Shown: positions 42,274 through 50,903 of the stretch, one piece after another
Layout: each line of letters opens with the position of its first letter
Numbering within the stretch: position 1 is the stretch's first letter
From: Streptomyces capitiformicae
GTDB taxonomy: Bacteria > Actinomycetota > Actinomycetes > Streptomycetales > Streptomycetaceae
Direction: 5' to 3'
Assembly (NCBI RefSeq): GCF_002214185.1
Contig: NZ_CP022161.1
Coordinates: 9,183,486 to 9,247,485, forward strand
Length of the DNA: 64,000 nucleotides
Notes under the pieces: generated by a model
Databases searched by the model: none
The model's input: only the letters and a program-made list of their open reading frames with translations
Told to the model about the DNA's origin: nothing
Position numbers and translations under genes: made by a program

Positions 42274-42618
42274 CCACGCCTTGGTGAACGGGAAATCCGG
42301 TGTGATGCCGGTGCGGCCCTCGCCACTGTGAATCGGGAAGTCCGGCTCCAGTCCTCGCGGACAGCCACTGGGTCCTAGGGCCCTGGCGCCACATTCCCGT
42401 CTGCCGCGCGACGCCTGGCACGCACGCTCGCCGCGTTGCCGAATCGCCCACGTGGCTCCGCCACGAGGGCGCTCCGGCGCCTTGCGATCGCACGCGCCAG
42501 ACGCCGCGCGGCCCGCCCTTCGGGCGGACGACGGGAATGTGACGCCAGGGCCCTAGCCCCGGGAAGGCGGAGCACGGGCGTGTGGTACCCGTCAGCCAGG
42601 AGACCGGCCAAGGCACGT
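42274..42618 (+). promoter_or_regulatory. Cobalamin riboswitch controlling cbiMNQO, interrupted by a MITE
   Basis: The aptamer shows GGTGAACGGGAA and CCGGTG near the 5' end (42282-42300), the conserved GCCACTGTGAATCGG at about 42340, and the B12 box GTCAGCCAGGAGACCGGCC at 42591-42609. P1 pairs ACGCCTTGG (42276-42284) with CCAAGGCACGT (42608-42618) with one bulge. Removing the 182-base insert at 42375-42556 leaves about 163 bases, with ACTGGGTC and CCCCGGGAAGGCGG brought together as an ordinary peripheral stem. The last 38 bases before cbiM would hold the expression platform. Binding of adenosylcobalamin should lower cobalt uptake; whether folding survives the insert is unknown. Confidence 0.85.
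42375..42556. mobile_element. 182-bp MITE with 27-bp terminal inverted repeats inside the riboswitch
   Basis: The ends CTAGGGCCCTGGCGCC... (42375-42401) and ...GACGCCAGGGCCCTAG (42530-42556) are inverted repeats of 27 bases with one mismatch (C/T). The interior is almost wholly self-complementary (GCGCGACGCCTGGC with GCCAGACGCCGCGC; CCCACGTGG with CCACGAGGG) and has no coding potential. CTAG at both tips may be a 4-base target duplication, as IS5-group elements use YTAR sites, but it cannot be told from the repeat itself because CTAG is palindromic. No transposase for it is in the window. Confidence 0.8.
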
Positions 42619-42656
42619 CAACCATCCACGAGGTGCTGGAGAGGGTCTGCTGAGCC

Positions 42657-43358
42657 ATGCACATAGCCGAGGGTTTCCTTCCTCCGGCGCACGCGATCGC
42701 CTGGGGCGTCGCGTCCGCGCCGTTCGTCGTCCACGGAGTACGGTCACTCACCCGTGAGGTCAGAGAGCACCCCGAGAGCACACTGTTGCTCGGCGCCTCG
42801 GGGGCCTTCACCTTCGTTCTGTCCGCGTTGAAGCTGCCGTCGGTGACCGGGAGTTGTTCGCACCCCACCGGCACGGGACTCGGCGCCATCCTGTTCCGGC
42901 CGCCGATCATGGCGGTGCTGGGCACCATCACCCTGCTCTTCCAGGCCCTGCTGCTCGCCCACGGCGGCCTGACCACACTCGGCGCCAACGTCTTCTCGAT
43001 GGCGATCGCCGGGCCATGGGCCGGTTACGGCATCTACCGGCTGCTGCGGCGGTACCAAGTGCCGCTGATGGTCACGGTGTTCTTCGGCGCGTTCGTCGCG
43101 GACCTGGTCACCTACTGCGTCACCAGCGTCCAGCTCGCGCTCGCCTTCCCCGACCCGAGCAGCGGATTCCTCGGCGCGCTCGGCAAGTTCGGCTCCATCT
43201 TCTCCGTCACCCAGATCCCGCTCGCCGTGAGCGAGGGACTTCTCACGGTGCTGGTGATGCGCCTTCTGGTGCAGTCGAGCAAGGGCGAACTGACCCGGCT
43301 CGGCGTGCTCCTGAGCGGCAAGCAGAACCGGACCGAGACGGAGGCGGTGGCCCGATGA
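42657..43358 (+). CDS. cbiM: Cobalt ECF transporter substrate component CbiM
   Basis: A 233-residue membrane protein starting [13 protein letters not shown]. The N-terminal Met-His pair is the metal-binding site characteristic of CbiM. Further landmarks are [16 protein letters not shown] (conserved histidine) and [13 protein letters not shown]. About six to seven helices are predicted. The ATG is fixed by the need for His2. It is the first gene after the cobalamin riboswitch and works with CbiN, CbiQ and CbiO to import Co(II) for B12 synthesis. Confidence 0.95.
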   Translation: MHIAEGFLPPAHAIAWGVASAPFVVHGVRSLTREVREHPESTLLLGASGAFTFVLSALKLPSVTGSCSHPTGTGLGAILFRPPIMAVLGTITLLFQALLLAHGGLTTLGANVFSMAIAGPWAGYGIYRLLRRYQVPLMVTVFFGAFVADLVTYCVTSVQLALAFPDPSSGFLGALGKFGSIFSVTQIPLAVSEGLLTVLVMRLLVQSSKGELTRLGVLLSGKQNRTETEAVAR

Positions 43359-43750
43359 GCCGGAACACGAAGATCAACGTCCTGCTGCTGCTCGTCGTGG
43401 CCGCGCTCGCCGTACTACCGCTGGCCCTGGGCCTCGGCGACCACAAGGAGGAACCCTTCACCGGCGCCGACGGTGAGGCAGAGACGGCGATCACCGAGAT
43501 CGAGCCGGACTACAAGCCGTGGTTCTCACCCCTGTACGAGCCGCCGTCCGGTGAGATCGAGTCCGCGCTGTTCTCCCTCCAGGCCGCCCTCGGCGCGGGC
43601 GTCCTCGCGTACTACTTCGGACTGCGCCGAGGGCGACGGCAGGGGGAGCAGCAGGCGCGGGAACGGGAACGGGACGCCGAGGGCACGCCACCTGACGCCG
43701 AGAGCGCGTCAGGTGGCGCCTCCGAGGAGTCCATGGCCGAGAGGTCCTGA
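43355..43750 (+). CDS. cbiN: Cobalt transport protein CbiN
   Basis: A 131-residue protein with two membrane helices (residues 8-28 [19 protein letters not shown]; and around 78-95 [19 protein letters not shown]) flanking an extracytoplasmic loop with FTGADGEAE and [21 protein letters not shown], the CbiN signature. The C-terminal tail is long and charged. It overlaps cbiM by ATGA. It assists metal loading of CbiM. Confidence 0.93.
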   Translation: MSRNTKINVLLLLVVAALAVLPLALGLGDHKEEPFTGADGEAETAITEIEPDYKPWFSPLYEPPSGEIESALFSLQAALGAGVLAYYFGLRRGRRQGEQQARERERDAEGTPPDAESASGGASEESMAERS

Positions 43751-43755
43751 CTCTC

Positions 43756-44505
43756 GTGCTGCCGATCGACGCGGCGGCGCACAGCAGTCGCTGGCGCCAC
43801 CGCCATCCCGTGGACAAGGCCGTGCTCGGACTGGGACTCACCGTGCTGGCGATCTCCCTACCGCCCTGGCCCGGCGCCGCCCTCGTGCTGGTGACGGCGC
43901 TCGCCGTGCTGCTGGGCCCGGCGGGCGTGCCGGGCCGTCGGCTGTGGCGCGCCTACCGGGTGCCGCTGGGTTTCTGCGTCACCGGCGCGGTGCCCCTGCT
44001 CGTCCAGGTCGGCGGGCCGGACGGGTTCGTGACCCTGGCCGAGGGCGGCCTGGTGCGTGCCGGGGAGTTGCTGCTGCGTACGTCGGCCGCTTCCCTCGGC
44101 GTTCTCCTGTTCGCCTTCACCACACCCATGTCCGACCTGCTGCCCCGCCTGGTGCAGGCCGGGGTGCCCGCGCCCGTCGTGGACGTCGCGCTGGTCACGT
44201 ACCGCATGAGCTTCCTGCTGCTCGACTCCGTGCGCAGGATCCGGGAGGCTCAGGCGGCCCGGCTGGGGCACACCACCCGTGCCGCCACCTGGCGTTCACT
44301 CGCGGGGCTCGGCGCCATCGCGTTCGTACGGGCCTTCGACCGGGCGGCGCGGTTGCAGACGGGGCTCGCCGGACGGGGCTATGACGGCACCCTGCGCGTG
44401 CTGGTGCCCGAGGCCCGGGTCTCCGTCCGCTTCGTCTGCGCGGGCCTCGCCCTCCTCGCGGCCGTCGCCGCGCTCACCTTCGTACTGGAAAGGCCGCTGA
44501 CATGA
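43756..44505 (+). CDS. cbiQ: Cobalt ECF transporter transmembrane coupling protein CbiQ
   Basis: A 249-residue protein with about five helices. It begins LPIDAAAHSSRWRHRHPVDK, a typical CbiQ start. The two coupling helices carry A-R-x motifs (EAQAARLG, RLQTGLAGRGYDG) that contact the ATPase. The GTG at 43756 is the only start near the end of cbiN, 5 bases downstream; its stop overlaps the cbiO start. Confidence 0.9.
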   Translation: MLPIDAAAHSSRWRHRHPVDKAVLGLGLTVLAISLPPWPGAALVLVTALAVLLGPAGVPGRRLWRAYRVPLGFCVTGAVPLLVQVGGPDGFVTLAEGGLVRAGELLLRTSAASLGVLLFAFTTPMSDLLPRLVQAGVPAPVVDVALVTYRMSFLLLDSVRRIREAQAARLGHTTRAATWRSLAGLGAIAFVRAFDRAARLQTGLAGRGYDGTLRVLVPEARVSVRFVCAGLALLAAVAALTFVLERPLT

Positions 44506-45335
44506 GCGAGCCCGTGCTGGTCGCCCTGCGGGGCGCGTCCTTCGCGTACGAGGACGGCCCGGCCGTGCTCAGCGATCTCGACTTCGAGGTGCGCGAGGGT
44601 CGCGCGCTGGCCCTGCTCGGCCGCAACGGCACCGGAAAGACGACGCTGATGCGGCTGCTGAGTGGTGGACTCCGGCCCCACGCGGGCCGGTTGACCGTGG
44701 ACGGGCAGCCGGTCACGTACGACCGCAAGGGGTTGACCCGGCTGCGTACGACCGTTCAGCTGGTCGTCCAGGATCCCGACGACCAGCTCTTCGCGGCGTC
44801 CGTCGCCCAGGACGTGTCGTTCGGGCCGTTGAACCTCGGGCTGCCCGACGAGCAGGTGCGGGCCCGGGTGGACGAGGCGCTCACCGCGCTCGACATCACC
44901 GCCCTCGCCGACCGGCCCACCCATCTGCTGTCCTACGGGCAGCGCAAGCGGACCGCCATCGCGGGGGCGGTCGCGATGCGGCCCCGCGTGCTGATCCTGG
45001 ACGAGCCGACCGCCGGGCTCGACCCCGACGGCCAGGAACGGCTGCTCAGCACCCTGGACCGGCTCCGCGGGTCCGGCACCACGGTCGTGATGGCCACGCA
45101 CGACGTCGACCTCGCCCTGCGGTGGGCCGACGACGCGGCACTGCTCACCCCGGCCGGCGCGCGCACGGGACCGGCGGCCACGATGCTCGCCCGCACGGAC
45201 CTCCTTCACCAGGCCGGGCTGCGGCTGCCCTGGGGAGTCGCGGCCACCCAACTCCTTCGCCACCAGGGGCTGTTGCCCGACACGACGCCAGGTCCGCGCA
45301 CTCCGGAGGAGCTTGCCGCCCTGGCCGGGGGTTGA
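44502..45335 (+). CDS. cbiO: Cobalt ECF transporter ATPase CbiO
   Basis: A 277-residue ATPase. Walker A is GRNGTGKTT, the Q-loop region VVQDPDDQLFAASVAQDVSFGPLNLG (QDPDDQ is typical of ECF ATPases), the signature LSYGQRKRTAIAGAVAM and Walker B LILDEPTAGLDPDG. It overlaps cbiQ (ATGA) and completes the importer. Nine bases separate its stop from the convergent FMN-protein gene. Confidence 0.94.
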   Translation: MSEPVLVALRGASFAYEDGPAVLSDLDFEVREGRALALLGRNGTGKTTLMRLLSGGLRPHAGRLTVDGQPVTYDRKGLTRLRTTVQLVVQDPDDQLFAASVAQDVSFGPLNLGLPDEQVRARVDEALTALDITALADRPTHLLSYGQRKRTAIAGAVAMRPRVLILDEPTAGLDPDGQERLLSTLDRLRGSGTTVVMATHDVDLALRWADDAALLTPAGARTGPAATMLARTDLLHQAGLRLPWGVAATQLLRHQGLLPDTTPGPRTPEELAALAGG

Positions 45336-45344
45336 GTGCGGCGG

Positions 45345-45794
45345 TCAGCCGAGCCAGTTGCCGTCACGCATCAGGTCGCGTCCCCGCAGCTCGTTGGCCT
45401 CGCGCCAGGCTTGGACACGGCGCGGCCGGATCAGGAAGTACTGGTAGTCGTCGAGCTTTCGCGGGTCGAAACCGGTGTGTTCCGCGAACGCGTCGCCCGT
45501 CTCGGGAAGGTCGGCGATGTCCACCGGCTCAGCTGTGCCGTCGACCACGACGACATCGCGGGTCGGGCCGAGGCTGAGCCGGACCCGGCCGTCCGCCAGC
45601 AGGTTGCGGCCGGTGATCGAGGCGCGCGGCGTCGAGACGAGGAACGCGGTCCCGTCCCAGAGGTACGACAGCGGGACGAGGTGCGCGCCGCCCGGCGAGC
45701 CCGCCGACGCGAGCCAGAGATCGACGTCGGTCTCCAGTTTCGCCCGGGTGTCCCGCAGCCTCTCCTCAAGTCCACGCGGCGGCGCGTCCGTCAT
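45345..45794 (-). CDS. Pyridoxamine 5'-phosphate oxidase-like FMN-binding protein
   Basis: A 149-residue split-barrel protein. LWLASAGSPGGAHLVPLSYLWDGTAFLVSTP gives the first strands, ITGRNLLADGRVRLSLG the FMN-phosphate region, and a Trp-rich tail (RRVQAWREANEL) follows. This group includes F420- or flavin-dependent reductases of unknown substrate. The ATG at 45794 has GGGAGG at the right distance. Not obviously linked to the cobalt or fucose genes. Confidence 0.82.
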   Translation of the reverse strand: MTDAPPRGLEERLRDTRAKLETDVDLWLASAGSPGGAHLVPLSYLWDGTAFLVSTPRASITGRNLLADGRVRLSLGPTRDVVVVDGTAEPVDIADLPETGDAFAEHTGFDPRKLDDYQYFLIRPRRVQAWREANELRGRDLMRDGNWLG

Positions 45795-45847
45795 GCTTCC
45801 TCCCGTCATCGCACAGCAAGCCCTCCCGGCGAGGGATGCCATGGTCA

Positions 45848-46060
45848 TCACGCTAGTCGCAGACCATAGGCCCGAACCGCCGTACCCGCGAAGACGTCTT
45901 CCTGTTCGGCCGGACTCAGCCCGGCCGTCAGTGCTCGGGCCGCGTCGAGGACTTGGGCGTAGTCGGCGGCGAGCCGACGGACGGGCCAGTCGGAGCCGAA
46001 CATCAGCCGACCGGGCCCGAAGGCTTCCAGGACGGAGTCCTGTGCGGTGCCCGCGGTGTT
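45848..46060 (-). pseudogene. C-terminal remnant of an amidohydrolase (L-fuconolactonase-like)
   Basis: The last ~65 codons of an amidohydrolase-2 (COG3618) protein remain: VLEAFGPGRLMFGSDWPVRR near 45970-46030, then ADYAQVLDAARALTAGLSPAEQEDVFAGTAVRAYGLRLA. GSDWPV holds the late metal/catalytic Asp of the family. More than 200 upstream codons are missing, replaced by a palindromic element and then the tail of the mutarotase gene. It should have been the lactonase of the fucose operon. Confidence 0.8.
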
Positions 46061-46062
46061 CG

Positions 46063-46142
46063 GTGCGTGCCCTCGGCGGCCGGGCCAAGGCCCTTGTAGC
46101 GGAGCTGCTTGGGTCTTTGGCCGGTGCGGCGAGGGTGCGTGC
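46063..46142. repeat. 80-bp imperfect palindrome at the mutarotase-lactonase deletion junction
   Basis: The arms GTGCGTGCCCTCGGCGGCCG... (46063-46100) and ...GCGGCGAGGGTGCGTGC (to 46142) are imperfect inverted repeats around a GGAG centre. It has no coding sense and lies between two broken genes. Likely a dispersed MITE/REP-like element. Confidence 0.6.
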
Positions 46143-46170
46143 CGGGCGCCCTGGGTGCTGTGCGGGACTC

Positions 46171-46501
46171 GGGCAGGGAGGCGTCGGTTCCCTCGGTGGA
46201 GTAGTCGTGGACGACGTCGATGAGTTCGGCCATCCTCGCCTGCCAGGCGATGTTGACCGGCAGCTTCTCCAACTCCGCGATCATCGCCGCGTAGTCGTCG
46301 ACCTCCAGGACGTGGAAGAGGTCCGTGCCTCCCCCACGCTCGACTTCGCTCGCGCGGGGGGGACCCCCACCGCCAGATGGTCCATTCGGAGACCCCGGCG
46401 GCGCGGATGGCGGCGGTCAGTTCGGCGGGGACCTCGCGGTGGGCGGCCTCGTACTCCTCGATGCGGTCGGCGCGGACCTTGGTGTGCAGGGCGACCCTCA
46501 C
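46171..46501 (-). pseudogene. L-rhamnose/L-fucose mutarotase gene, broken by a small insertion and 3' truncation
   Basis: The N-terminal half reads MRVALHTKVRADRIEEYEAAH and ends WTIWRW. After a foreign ~46-base stretch (46324-46369) the protein resumes one frame over as LFHVLEVDDYAAM, ELEKLPVNIAWQARMAELID and VVHDYSTEGTDASLP, then homology stops at about 46171. A normal RhaM/DUF718 protein is about 105 residues. The net insert of about 37 bases shifts the frame. The gene is therefore inactive. It would have interconverted sugar anomers for the pathway. Confidence 0.85.
46324..46369. repeat. Short palindromic insert inside the mutarotase gene
   Basis: The arms TCCCCCaCGCtCGA and TCGcGCGgGGGGA flank CTTCGC; two mismatches. 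It interrupts a conserved WTIWR/DLFHV segment. C/G-rich inserts of this form are scattered in Streptomyces genomes. Confidence 0.6.
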
Positions 46502-46525
46502 GACGGCTCCCTCACGACGGCGCCT

Positions 46526-47524
46526 TCACGACGGCTCCTTCGGCTGCGGGACGGGGGTGTTCGGGTGCAGAAGCCCTTCGGCGCGCAGGTCGTCCCAGAG
46601 TGCGGCCGGGAACGGACGGCTGAGCAGGTCGACCGTATCGCGCACCTCCTCGGCGGAGCGTGCGCCGGTCAGCACGGCCGCCACCGCCGGATGGGCGGAG
46701 GGGAAGGCCAGGGCCGCGCCGCGCAGCGGTACGCCGTGGCGTTCGGTGACGGCCTTCAGCCGCAGGGCGCGGTCGAGCACCGGCTGCGGCGCGGGCGCGT
46801 AGTCGTACGTGACGCCGGGCTTCGGGTCGATCAGCAGGCCGGAGTTGAACGCGCCACCGATCAGGACGCTGCGTCCGCGGGCGGCGGCCTCGGGGAGCAA
46901 CTCGGCGAGGCCCTCCTGTTCGAGGAGGGTGTACCGGCCGGCCAGCAGCACCACGTCGATGTCGGTCTCGCGCAGGAAGCGAGCGGGTACGGCGCACTGG
47001 TTCATGCCCACGCCGATCGCTCCTACGACGCCCTCGGCCCGGAGCCGTTCCAGCGCCGGGTAGGCCTCGCGCAGGGCCTGCTCGACGTGGTCGTCGGGGT
47101 CGTGGATCAGGGCCACGTCCACCCGGTCCAGGCCGAGCCGCTCCAGGCTGGCCTCCAGGGAGCGCAGGACGCCGTCGGCGGTGAAGTCCCAGACACGGCG
47201 GTGGGTCGCCGGGACCGCGAAGCCGCCTGCCAGGTCGTCGCCCTCGACGGTCTCGTTCGGCACCAGCAGCCGTCCGACCTTGGTGGAGATCGTGTACGAC
47301 TCCCGGGGGCGGCCCCGGAGCGCGGCGCCCAGGCGGCGTTCGGACAGGCCGAGTCCGTAGTGGGGTGCCGTGTCGAAGGTGCGGATCCCGGCGTCCCAGG
47401 CGGCGTCGATCGCGGCGGCGGCCTCCTCGTCGGCCACCGGCCGGTAGAGGTTGCCGAGGCCCGCGGCGCCGTATGCCAGTTCGGTGACCTCGACGCCGGT
47501 GCGGCCGAGGGTTCTCGTTCTCAT
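46526..47524 (-). CDS. Aldo-keto reductase, probable L-fucose dehydrogenase
   Basis: A 332-residue TIM-barrel aldo-keto reductase. It begins MRTRTLGRTGVEVTELAYGAAGLG. The catalytic Asp-Tyr pair is in FDTAPHYGLGLSE, and ISTKVGRL and ALIHDPDDH follow. This is the D-threo-aldose/L-fucose dehydrogenase type (galactose dehydrogenase-like), which oxidises L-fucose to L-fuconolactone with NAD(P). The start overlaps the SDR stop (ATGA at 47521-47524). It lies 24 bases upstream of the broken mutarotase gene. Substrate is inferred from the operon. Confidence 0.85.
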   Translation of the reverse strand: MRTRTLGRTGVEVTELAYGAAGLGNLYRPVADEEAAAAIDAAWDAGIRTFDTAPHYGLGLSERRLGAALRGRPRESYTISTKVGRLLVPNETVEGDDLAGGFAVPATHRRVWDFTADGVLRSLEASLERLGLDRVDVALIHDPDDHVEQALREAYPALERLRAEGVVGAIGVGMNQCAVPARFLRETDIDVVLLAGRYTLLEQEGLAELLPEAAARGRSVLIGGAFNSGLLIDPKPGVTYDYAPAPQPVLDRALRLKAVTERHGVPLRGAALAFPSAHPAVAAVLTGARSAEEVRDTVDLLSRPFPAALWDDLRAEGLLHPNTPVPQPKEPS

Positions 47525-48276
47525 GAGGCCGCCGGACGGAGCCGGAGTCCCTGCATGCCCCCGTCGACGGCGAGGGCGGTGCCGGTGACGGAGGACGCGG
47601 CGGGGCTCGCCAGATAGGCGATGGCGGCGGCGACCTCGTCGGCGGTGACGAGGCGTCCCATGGGCTGGCGGGCGTTGAGGGCGGCACGCTCGGCCTCGGG
47701 GTCGCCGGCCGCGTCGAGGAGCCGGCCGACCCAGGGGGTGTCGGTGGTGCCGGGGTTGACGCAGTTGACGCGGATGCCCTCGCGGACGTGGTCGGCGGCC
47801 ATGGCGAGGGTCAGGGAGAGGACCGCTCCCTTGCTGGCGCAGTACAGGGCGCGCTGCGGCAGTCCGGCCGTGGCGCCGATCGAGCAGGTGTTCACGATCG
47901 CCGCGTGTTCCGAGTTCCGCAGATGCGGCAGGGCGGCGCGGCTGGTGCGCACGATGCCGAGGACGTTGACGTCGAGGACCTGGTGCCACTGTTCGTCGGG
48001 GTTGTCCTCGATGGTGCCGATGGCGCCGATGCCGGCGTTGTTGACGAGGATGTCCAGGCCGCCGAGCCGTTCGACGGCGTCGCTCACGGCGGCCCGTACG
48101 GAGGCGTCGTCGGTGACGTCCGCCTTGAAAGCCAGCAGCGGCGCGGTGGCCCCGGAGGGGTTCAGGTCGAACACGGCGACCTCGGCGCCCCGCGCGGACA
48201 GCAGCCGGGCCGTGGCCAGTCCGATTCCGGACGCACCACCGGTGACGATCGCGCGCAGCCCTGTCAGTTCCGTCAT
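47521..48276 (-). CDS. SDR dehydrogenase, probable 2-keto-3-deoxy-L-fuconate dehydrogenase
   Basis: A 251-residue short-chain dehydrogenase. The NAD motif is TGGASGIGLATA near residue 12, NNAGIGA near 85, and the catalytic Ser-Tyr-Lys lies around CSIGATAGLPQRALYCASKGAVL. PGTTDTPW and the C-terminal GTALAVDGGMQ are standard. The FucD neighbour makes 2-keto-3-deoxy-L-fuconate, which this family oxidises at C4. The gap to fucD is 5 bases. Confidence 0.87.
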   Translation of the reverse strand: MTELTGLRAIVTGGASGIGLATARLLSARGAEVAVFDLNPSGATAPLLAFKADVTDDASVRAAVSDAVERLGGLDILVNNAGIGAIGTIEDNPDEQWHQVLDVNVLGIVRTSRAALPHLRNSEHAAIVNTCSIGATAGLPQRALYCASKGAVLSLTLAMAADHVREGIRVNCVNPGTTDTPWVGRLLDAAGDPEAERAALNARQPMGRLVTADEVAAAIAYLASPAASSVTGTALAVDGGMQGLRLRPAAS

Positions 48277-48281
48277 GCGAC

Positions 48282-49610
48282 TTACTCCCGTTCAGCGAGG
48301 TCGGCGGCCCAGAACGTGCCGTCGGGGTAACGATATTCGGCGAGCGATGCGGGGTGCATGGTGGCCGAGAAACCGGGCGTGACCGGTGCGACGTAGTGGC
48401 CCTCACGCATCACGACCGGGTCGGTGAAGTGCTCGTGCAGGTGGTCGACGTACTCGATGACCCGGTCGTCGGTGGTGCCGGAGAGGGCGAGACAGTCGAA
48501 CATCGCCAGGTGCTGGACCAGTTCGCACAGGCCCACGCCGCCGGCGTGCGGGCACACCGGTACGCCGAACTTCGCGGCGAGCAGCAGGATCGCCAGGTTC
48601 TCGTTGACGCCGCCGACGCGGGCCGCGTCGATCTGGAGGACGTCGAGGGCGTCGGCCTGGAGGAGTTGCTTGAAGACGATGCGGTTCTGGACGTGTTCGC
48701 CGGTGGCGACCTTCACCGGGGCGACTGCCTGGCGGATGGCGGCGTGGCCGAGGATGTCGTCGGGGCTGGTGGGTTCCTCGATCCAGTACGGGTCGAAGTC
48801 GGCGAGGGCCCGGGTCCACTCGATCGCCTCGGTGATGTTCCAGCGCTGGTTGGCGTCGATGGCGATGCGTACGCGGTCGCCGACTGCGGCGCGGGCGGTG
48901 CGCAGTCGTCGGATGTCGTCGTCGACGTCGGCGCCGACCTTGAGCTTGATCTGGGTGAAACCGTCGGCGACGGCCTGCTTCGCGAGCCGGGTGAGCTTCT
49001 CGTCGGAGTAGCCGAGCCAGCCCGGTGAGGTGGTGTAGCCGGGGTAGCCGCGCTCCAGCAGGGTCGCCTCCCGGTCCGCGAGGCCGGTCCTGCGCTCACG
49101 CAGCAACTCCAGAGCCTCCTCCGGGGAGAGGGCGTCGGCGATGTAGCGGAAGTCGACCTGGGAGACCAGCCATTCGGGGTCGGCGTGGGCGAGCAGTCGC
49201 CACAGCGGCTGCCCGGCCCGCTTGGCCGCCAGGTCCCACACGGCGTTGACGACCGCGCCGATCGCCATGTGCATCACGCCCTTCTCGGGGCCGAGCCAGC
49301 GCAACTGGCTGTCGCCGATCAGGTCGCGGTTGACCGATCCCGGGTCGGCGCACAGGTCGTCCACCGAGCGTCCCAGGAGGTGGGGCCTGAGGGCTCCGAT
49401 CGCGGCGACCTGGACGTCGTTGCCGCGGCCGATGGTGAAGGTGAAGCCGTGGCCTTCGAGCCCGTCGCCGGCGTCGGTGCGCAGCACCACGTAGGCGGCG
49501 GAGTAGTCGGGGTCCGGGTTCATCGCGTCGGAGCCGTCCAGCTCCCGCGAGGTGGGGAACCGGATGTCATAGGTGTCGACCGCGGTGATCCGGGCGGAGG
49601 TTGCAGTCAC
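48282..49610 (-). CDS. fucD: L-fuconate dehydratase (enolase superfamily)
   Basis: A 442-residue enolase-superfamily enzyme of the mandelate racemase subgroup. The K-x-K motif [10 protein letters not shown] near residue 220 supplies the base. Metal ligands follow as AIDANQRW, the conserved Glu in WIEEPT, and ATGEHVQNR. The distal His is in [10 protein letters not shown]. The N-terminal [22 protein letters not shown] region is typical of fuconate dehydratase and its ENOSF1 relatives. It converts L-fuconate to 2-keto-3-deoxy-L-fuconate. The GTG start at 49610 follows AAAGG. It is the most specific marker of the pathway in this operon. Confidence 0.92.
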   Translation of the reverse strand: MTATSARITAVDTYDIRFPTSRELDGSDAMNPDPDYSAAYVVLRTDAGDGLEGHGFTFTIGRGNDVQVAAIGALRPHLLGRSVDDLCADPGSVNRDLIGDSQLRWLGPEKGVMHMAIGAVVNAVWDLAAKRAGQPLWRLLAHADPEWLVSQVDFRYIADALSPEEALELLRERRTGLADREATLLERGYPGYTTSPGWLGYSDEKLTRLAKQAVADGFTQIKLKVGADVDDDIRRLRTARAAVGDRVRIAIDANQRWNITEAIEWTRALADFDPYWIEEPTSPDDILGHAAIRQAVAPVKVATGEHVQNRIVFKQLLQADALDVLQIDAARVGGVNENLAILLLAAKFGVPVCPHAGGVGLCELVQHLAMFDCLALSGTTDDRVIEYVDHLHEHFTDPVVMREGHYVAPVTPGFSATMHPASLAEYRYPDGTFWAADLAERE

Positions 49611-49620
49611 GGGGTGCCTT

Positions 49621-50472
49621 TCACGCGTGGCCGAAGGTCTGACGCTGGCCTCCGAGACCGTCTATCTCGAGCTCGACGGTGTCACCGGGGCGGAGGAAGG
49701 GGGTGCCGGGCAGGCCGAGGGCGACGCCCGCGGGCGTACCGGTGTTGATCACGTCGCCCGGGTTCAGGACCATGTACCGGCTCAGGTACGCCACGACGTG
49801 GTGGACCGGGAAGATCATGTCGCGGGTGTGCCCGTGCTGGCGTTTGACGCCGTTGACACTCAGGCGCAGTTCCAGGTTCTGCGGGTCGCCGATCTCGTCG
49901 GCGGTGACCAGCCAGGGGCCGAGCGGGTTGAAGGTCTCGCACGATTTGCCCAGGTCCCACTGTGGCGAGTACTCCAGCTGGAACTCGCGCTCGGAGACGT
50001 CATGGCTGACCGTGTACCCCGCGATCACCTCCGCCGCGTCCTCGGGCTCCTCCAGATAGCGGGCCCGCCGTCCGATGACGACCGCGAGCTCGACCTCCCA
50101 GTCGGTCTTCACCGAGCCACGCGGGATCAGCACCTCGTCGTACGGGCCGACGACGGTGCTCGGGTCCTTCATGAAGATCACGGGCCGGGACGGGATGTCG
50201 GCGCCCGTCTCGGCGGCGTGGTCACGGTAGTTGAGCCCGACGCAGACGACTTTTCCGGGACGTGCGACGGGGGCGCCGACGCGCAGGCCTTCGGTGGGGA
50301 GCTCGGTCAGTGTGCCCGCCTCGACCGCCGCGCGGGCCCGGTCCACTCCCCCGGCGGCGAGGAAGGCGCCGTCGATGTCGGGGGTCATGGAGGACAGGTC
50401 CAGCAGTCGGCCGTCGTCGGTGCGAAGGGCGGGCCGCTCCTGTCCGGGGGCGCCGACGCGTAGCAGTTTCAC
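49621..50472 (-). CDS. Fumarylacetoacetate hydrolase-family protein, probable 2,4-diketo-3-deoxy-L-fuconate hydrolase
   Basis: A 283-residue FAH-family protein. [16 protein letters not shown] begins the catalytic domain, [16 protein letters not shown] and [11 protein letters not shown] carry the metal-binding acids, and [15 protein letters not shown] is the conserved end motif. In the non-phosphorylative fucose route it splits the diketo acid to pyruvate and lactate. The GTG at 50472 (VKLLRVG) has GGGAG nearby. First gene of the operon, facing the divergent sugar importer across a 430-base regulatory region. Confidence 0.87.
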   Translation of the reverse strand: MKLLRVGAPGQERPALRTDDGRLLDLSSMTPDIDGAFLAAGGVDRARAAVEAGTLTELPTEGLRVGAPVARPGKVVCVGLNYRDHAAETGADIPSRPVIFMKDPSTVVGPYDEVLIPRGSVKTDWEVELAVVIGRRARYLEEPEDAAEVIAGYTVSHDVSEREFQLEYSPQWDLGKSCETFNPLGPWLVTADEIGDPQNLELRLSVNGVKRQHGHTRDMIFPVHHVVAYLSRYMVLNPGDVINTGTPAGVALGLPGTPFLRPGDTVELEIDGLGGQRQTFGHA

Positions 50473-50502
50473 TGGGGCAGCTCCCTTGTGCCTCGGAGAC
50501 TC

Positions 50503-50517
50503 ATTCATCGGAGGAAT
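50503..50517. promoter_or_regulatory. Operator copy 1 (ATnCnTCnGAnGnAT)
   Basis: ATTCATCGGAGGAAT, an imperfect palindrome 31 bases upstream of the FAH gene. Copies 2 and 3 lie in the same divergent intergenic region. Confidence 0.6.
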
Positions 50518-50560
50518 GGCGCACCGTGACTGTAAAGGCAGTTCGGCCACATGACAACGT

Positions 50561-50575
50561 ATTCCTCGGATGTAT
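50561..50575. promoter_or_regulatory. Operator copy 2 (ATnCnTCnGAnGnAT)
   Basis: ATTCCTCGGATGTAT, the same palindrome in the reverse orientation of copies 1 and 3. It lies upstream of the fucose operon, likely in or just before its promoter. Confidence 0.6.
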
Positions 50576-50743
50576 TTGATCGACTTAAAGCATAAGGGCA
50601 GATCAGGAGTGCGACATAGGGGGAATCACCGGGACGCATCGACAGTCGACCATGTCCCGCGCGCGGACCACTGCCCATCGAATTCGCGGCGAACGACCTC
50701 TTGTCAGCCCGGCGGCACCGTCGTAACGTCCTCGACGCACGAG

Positions 50744-50758
50744 ATACATCGGAGGAAT
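50744..50758. promoter_or_regulatory. Operator copy 3 (ATnCnTCnGAnGnAT)
   Basis: ATACATCGGAGGAAT, 146 bases upstream of the sugar-binding gene on the + side. Shared motifs on both sides imply one regulator for the pathway and the importer. An 11-base tandem duplication, GTCCTGGCTAA, at 50868-50889 lies just before the binding-protein ribosome site. Confidence 0.6.
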
Positions 50759-50903
50759 CGCGCCACGTGTTTTCAGGTAGTGGCCGTTCACACTCCGCTG
50801 CTCGTACACCGGTTGACCCTCACCCCGTCCCGCCGATCGGTCCACGCATCCCCCCGCGTGGCTCCCCGTCCTGGCTAAGTCCTGGCTAAGGAGAAACCCG
50901 GCC

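Noticed and set aside
45848..46501. A continuous 217-codon frame spanning mutarotase and lactonase remnants
   Set aside because: The N-terminus is mutarotase and the C-terminus amidohydrolase, but the ~90 codons between are frame-shifted or repeat sequence. It is a chance fusion of two broken genes.
50570..50878. Open frame of about 100 codons in the fucose/importer intergenic region
   Set aside because: The residue composition looks random, it overlaps an operator copy, and there is no ribosome site.
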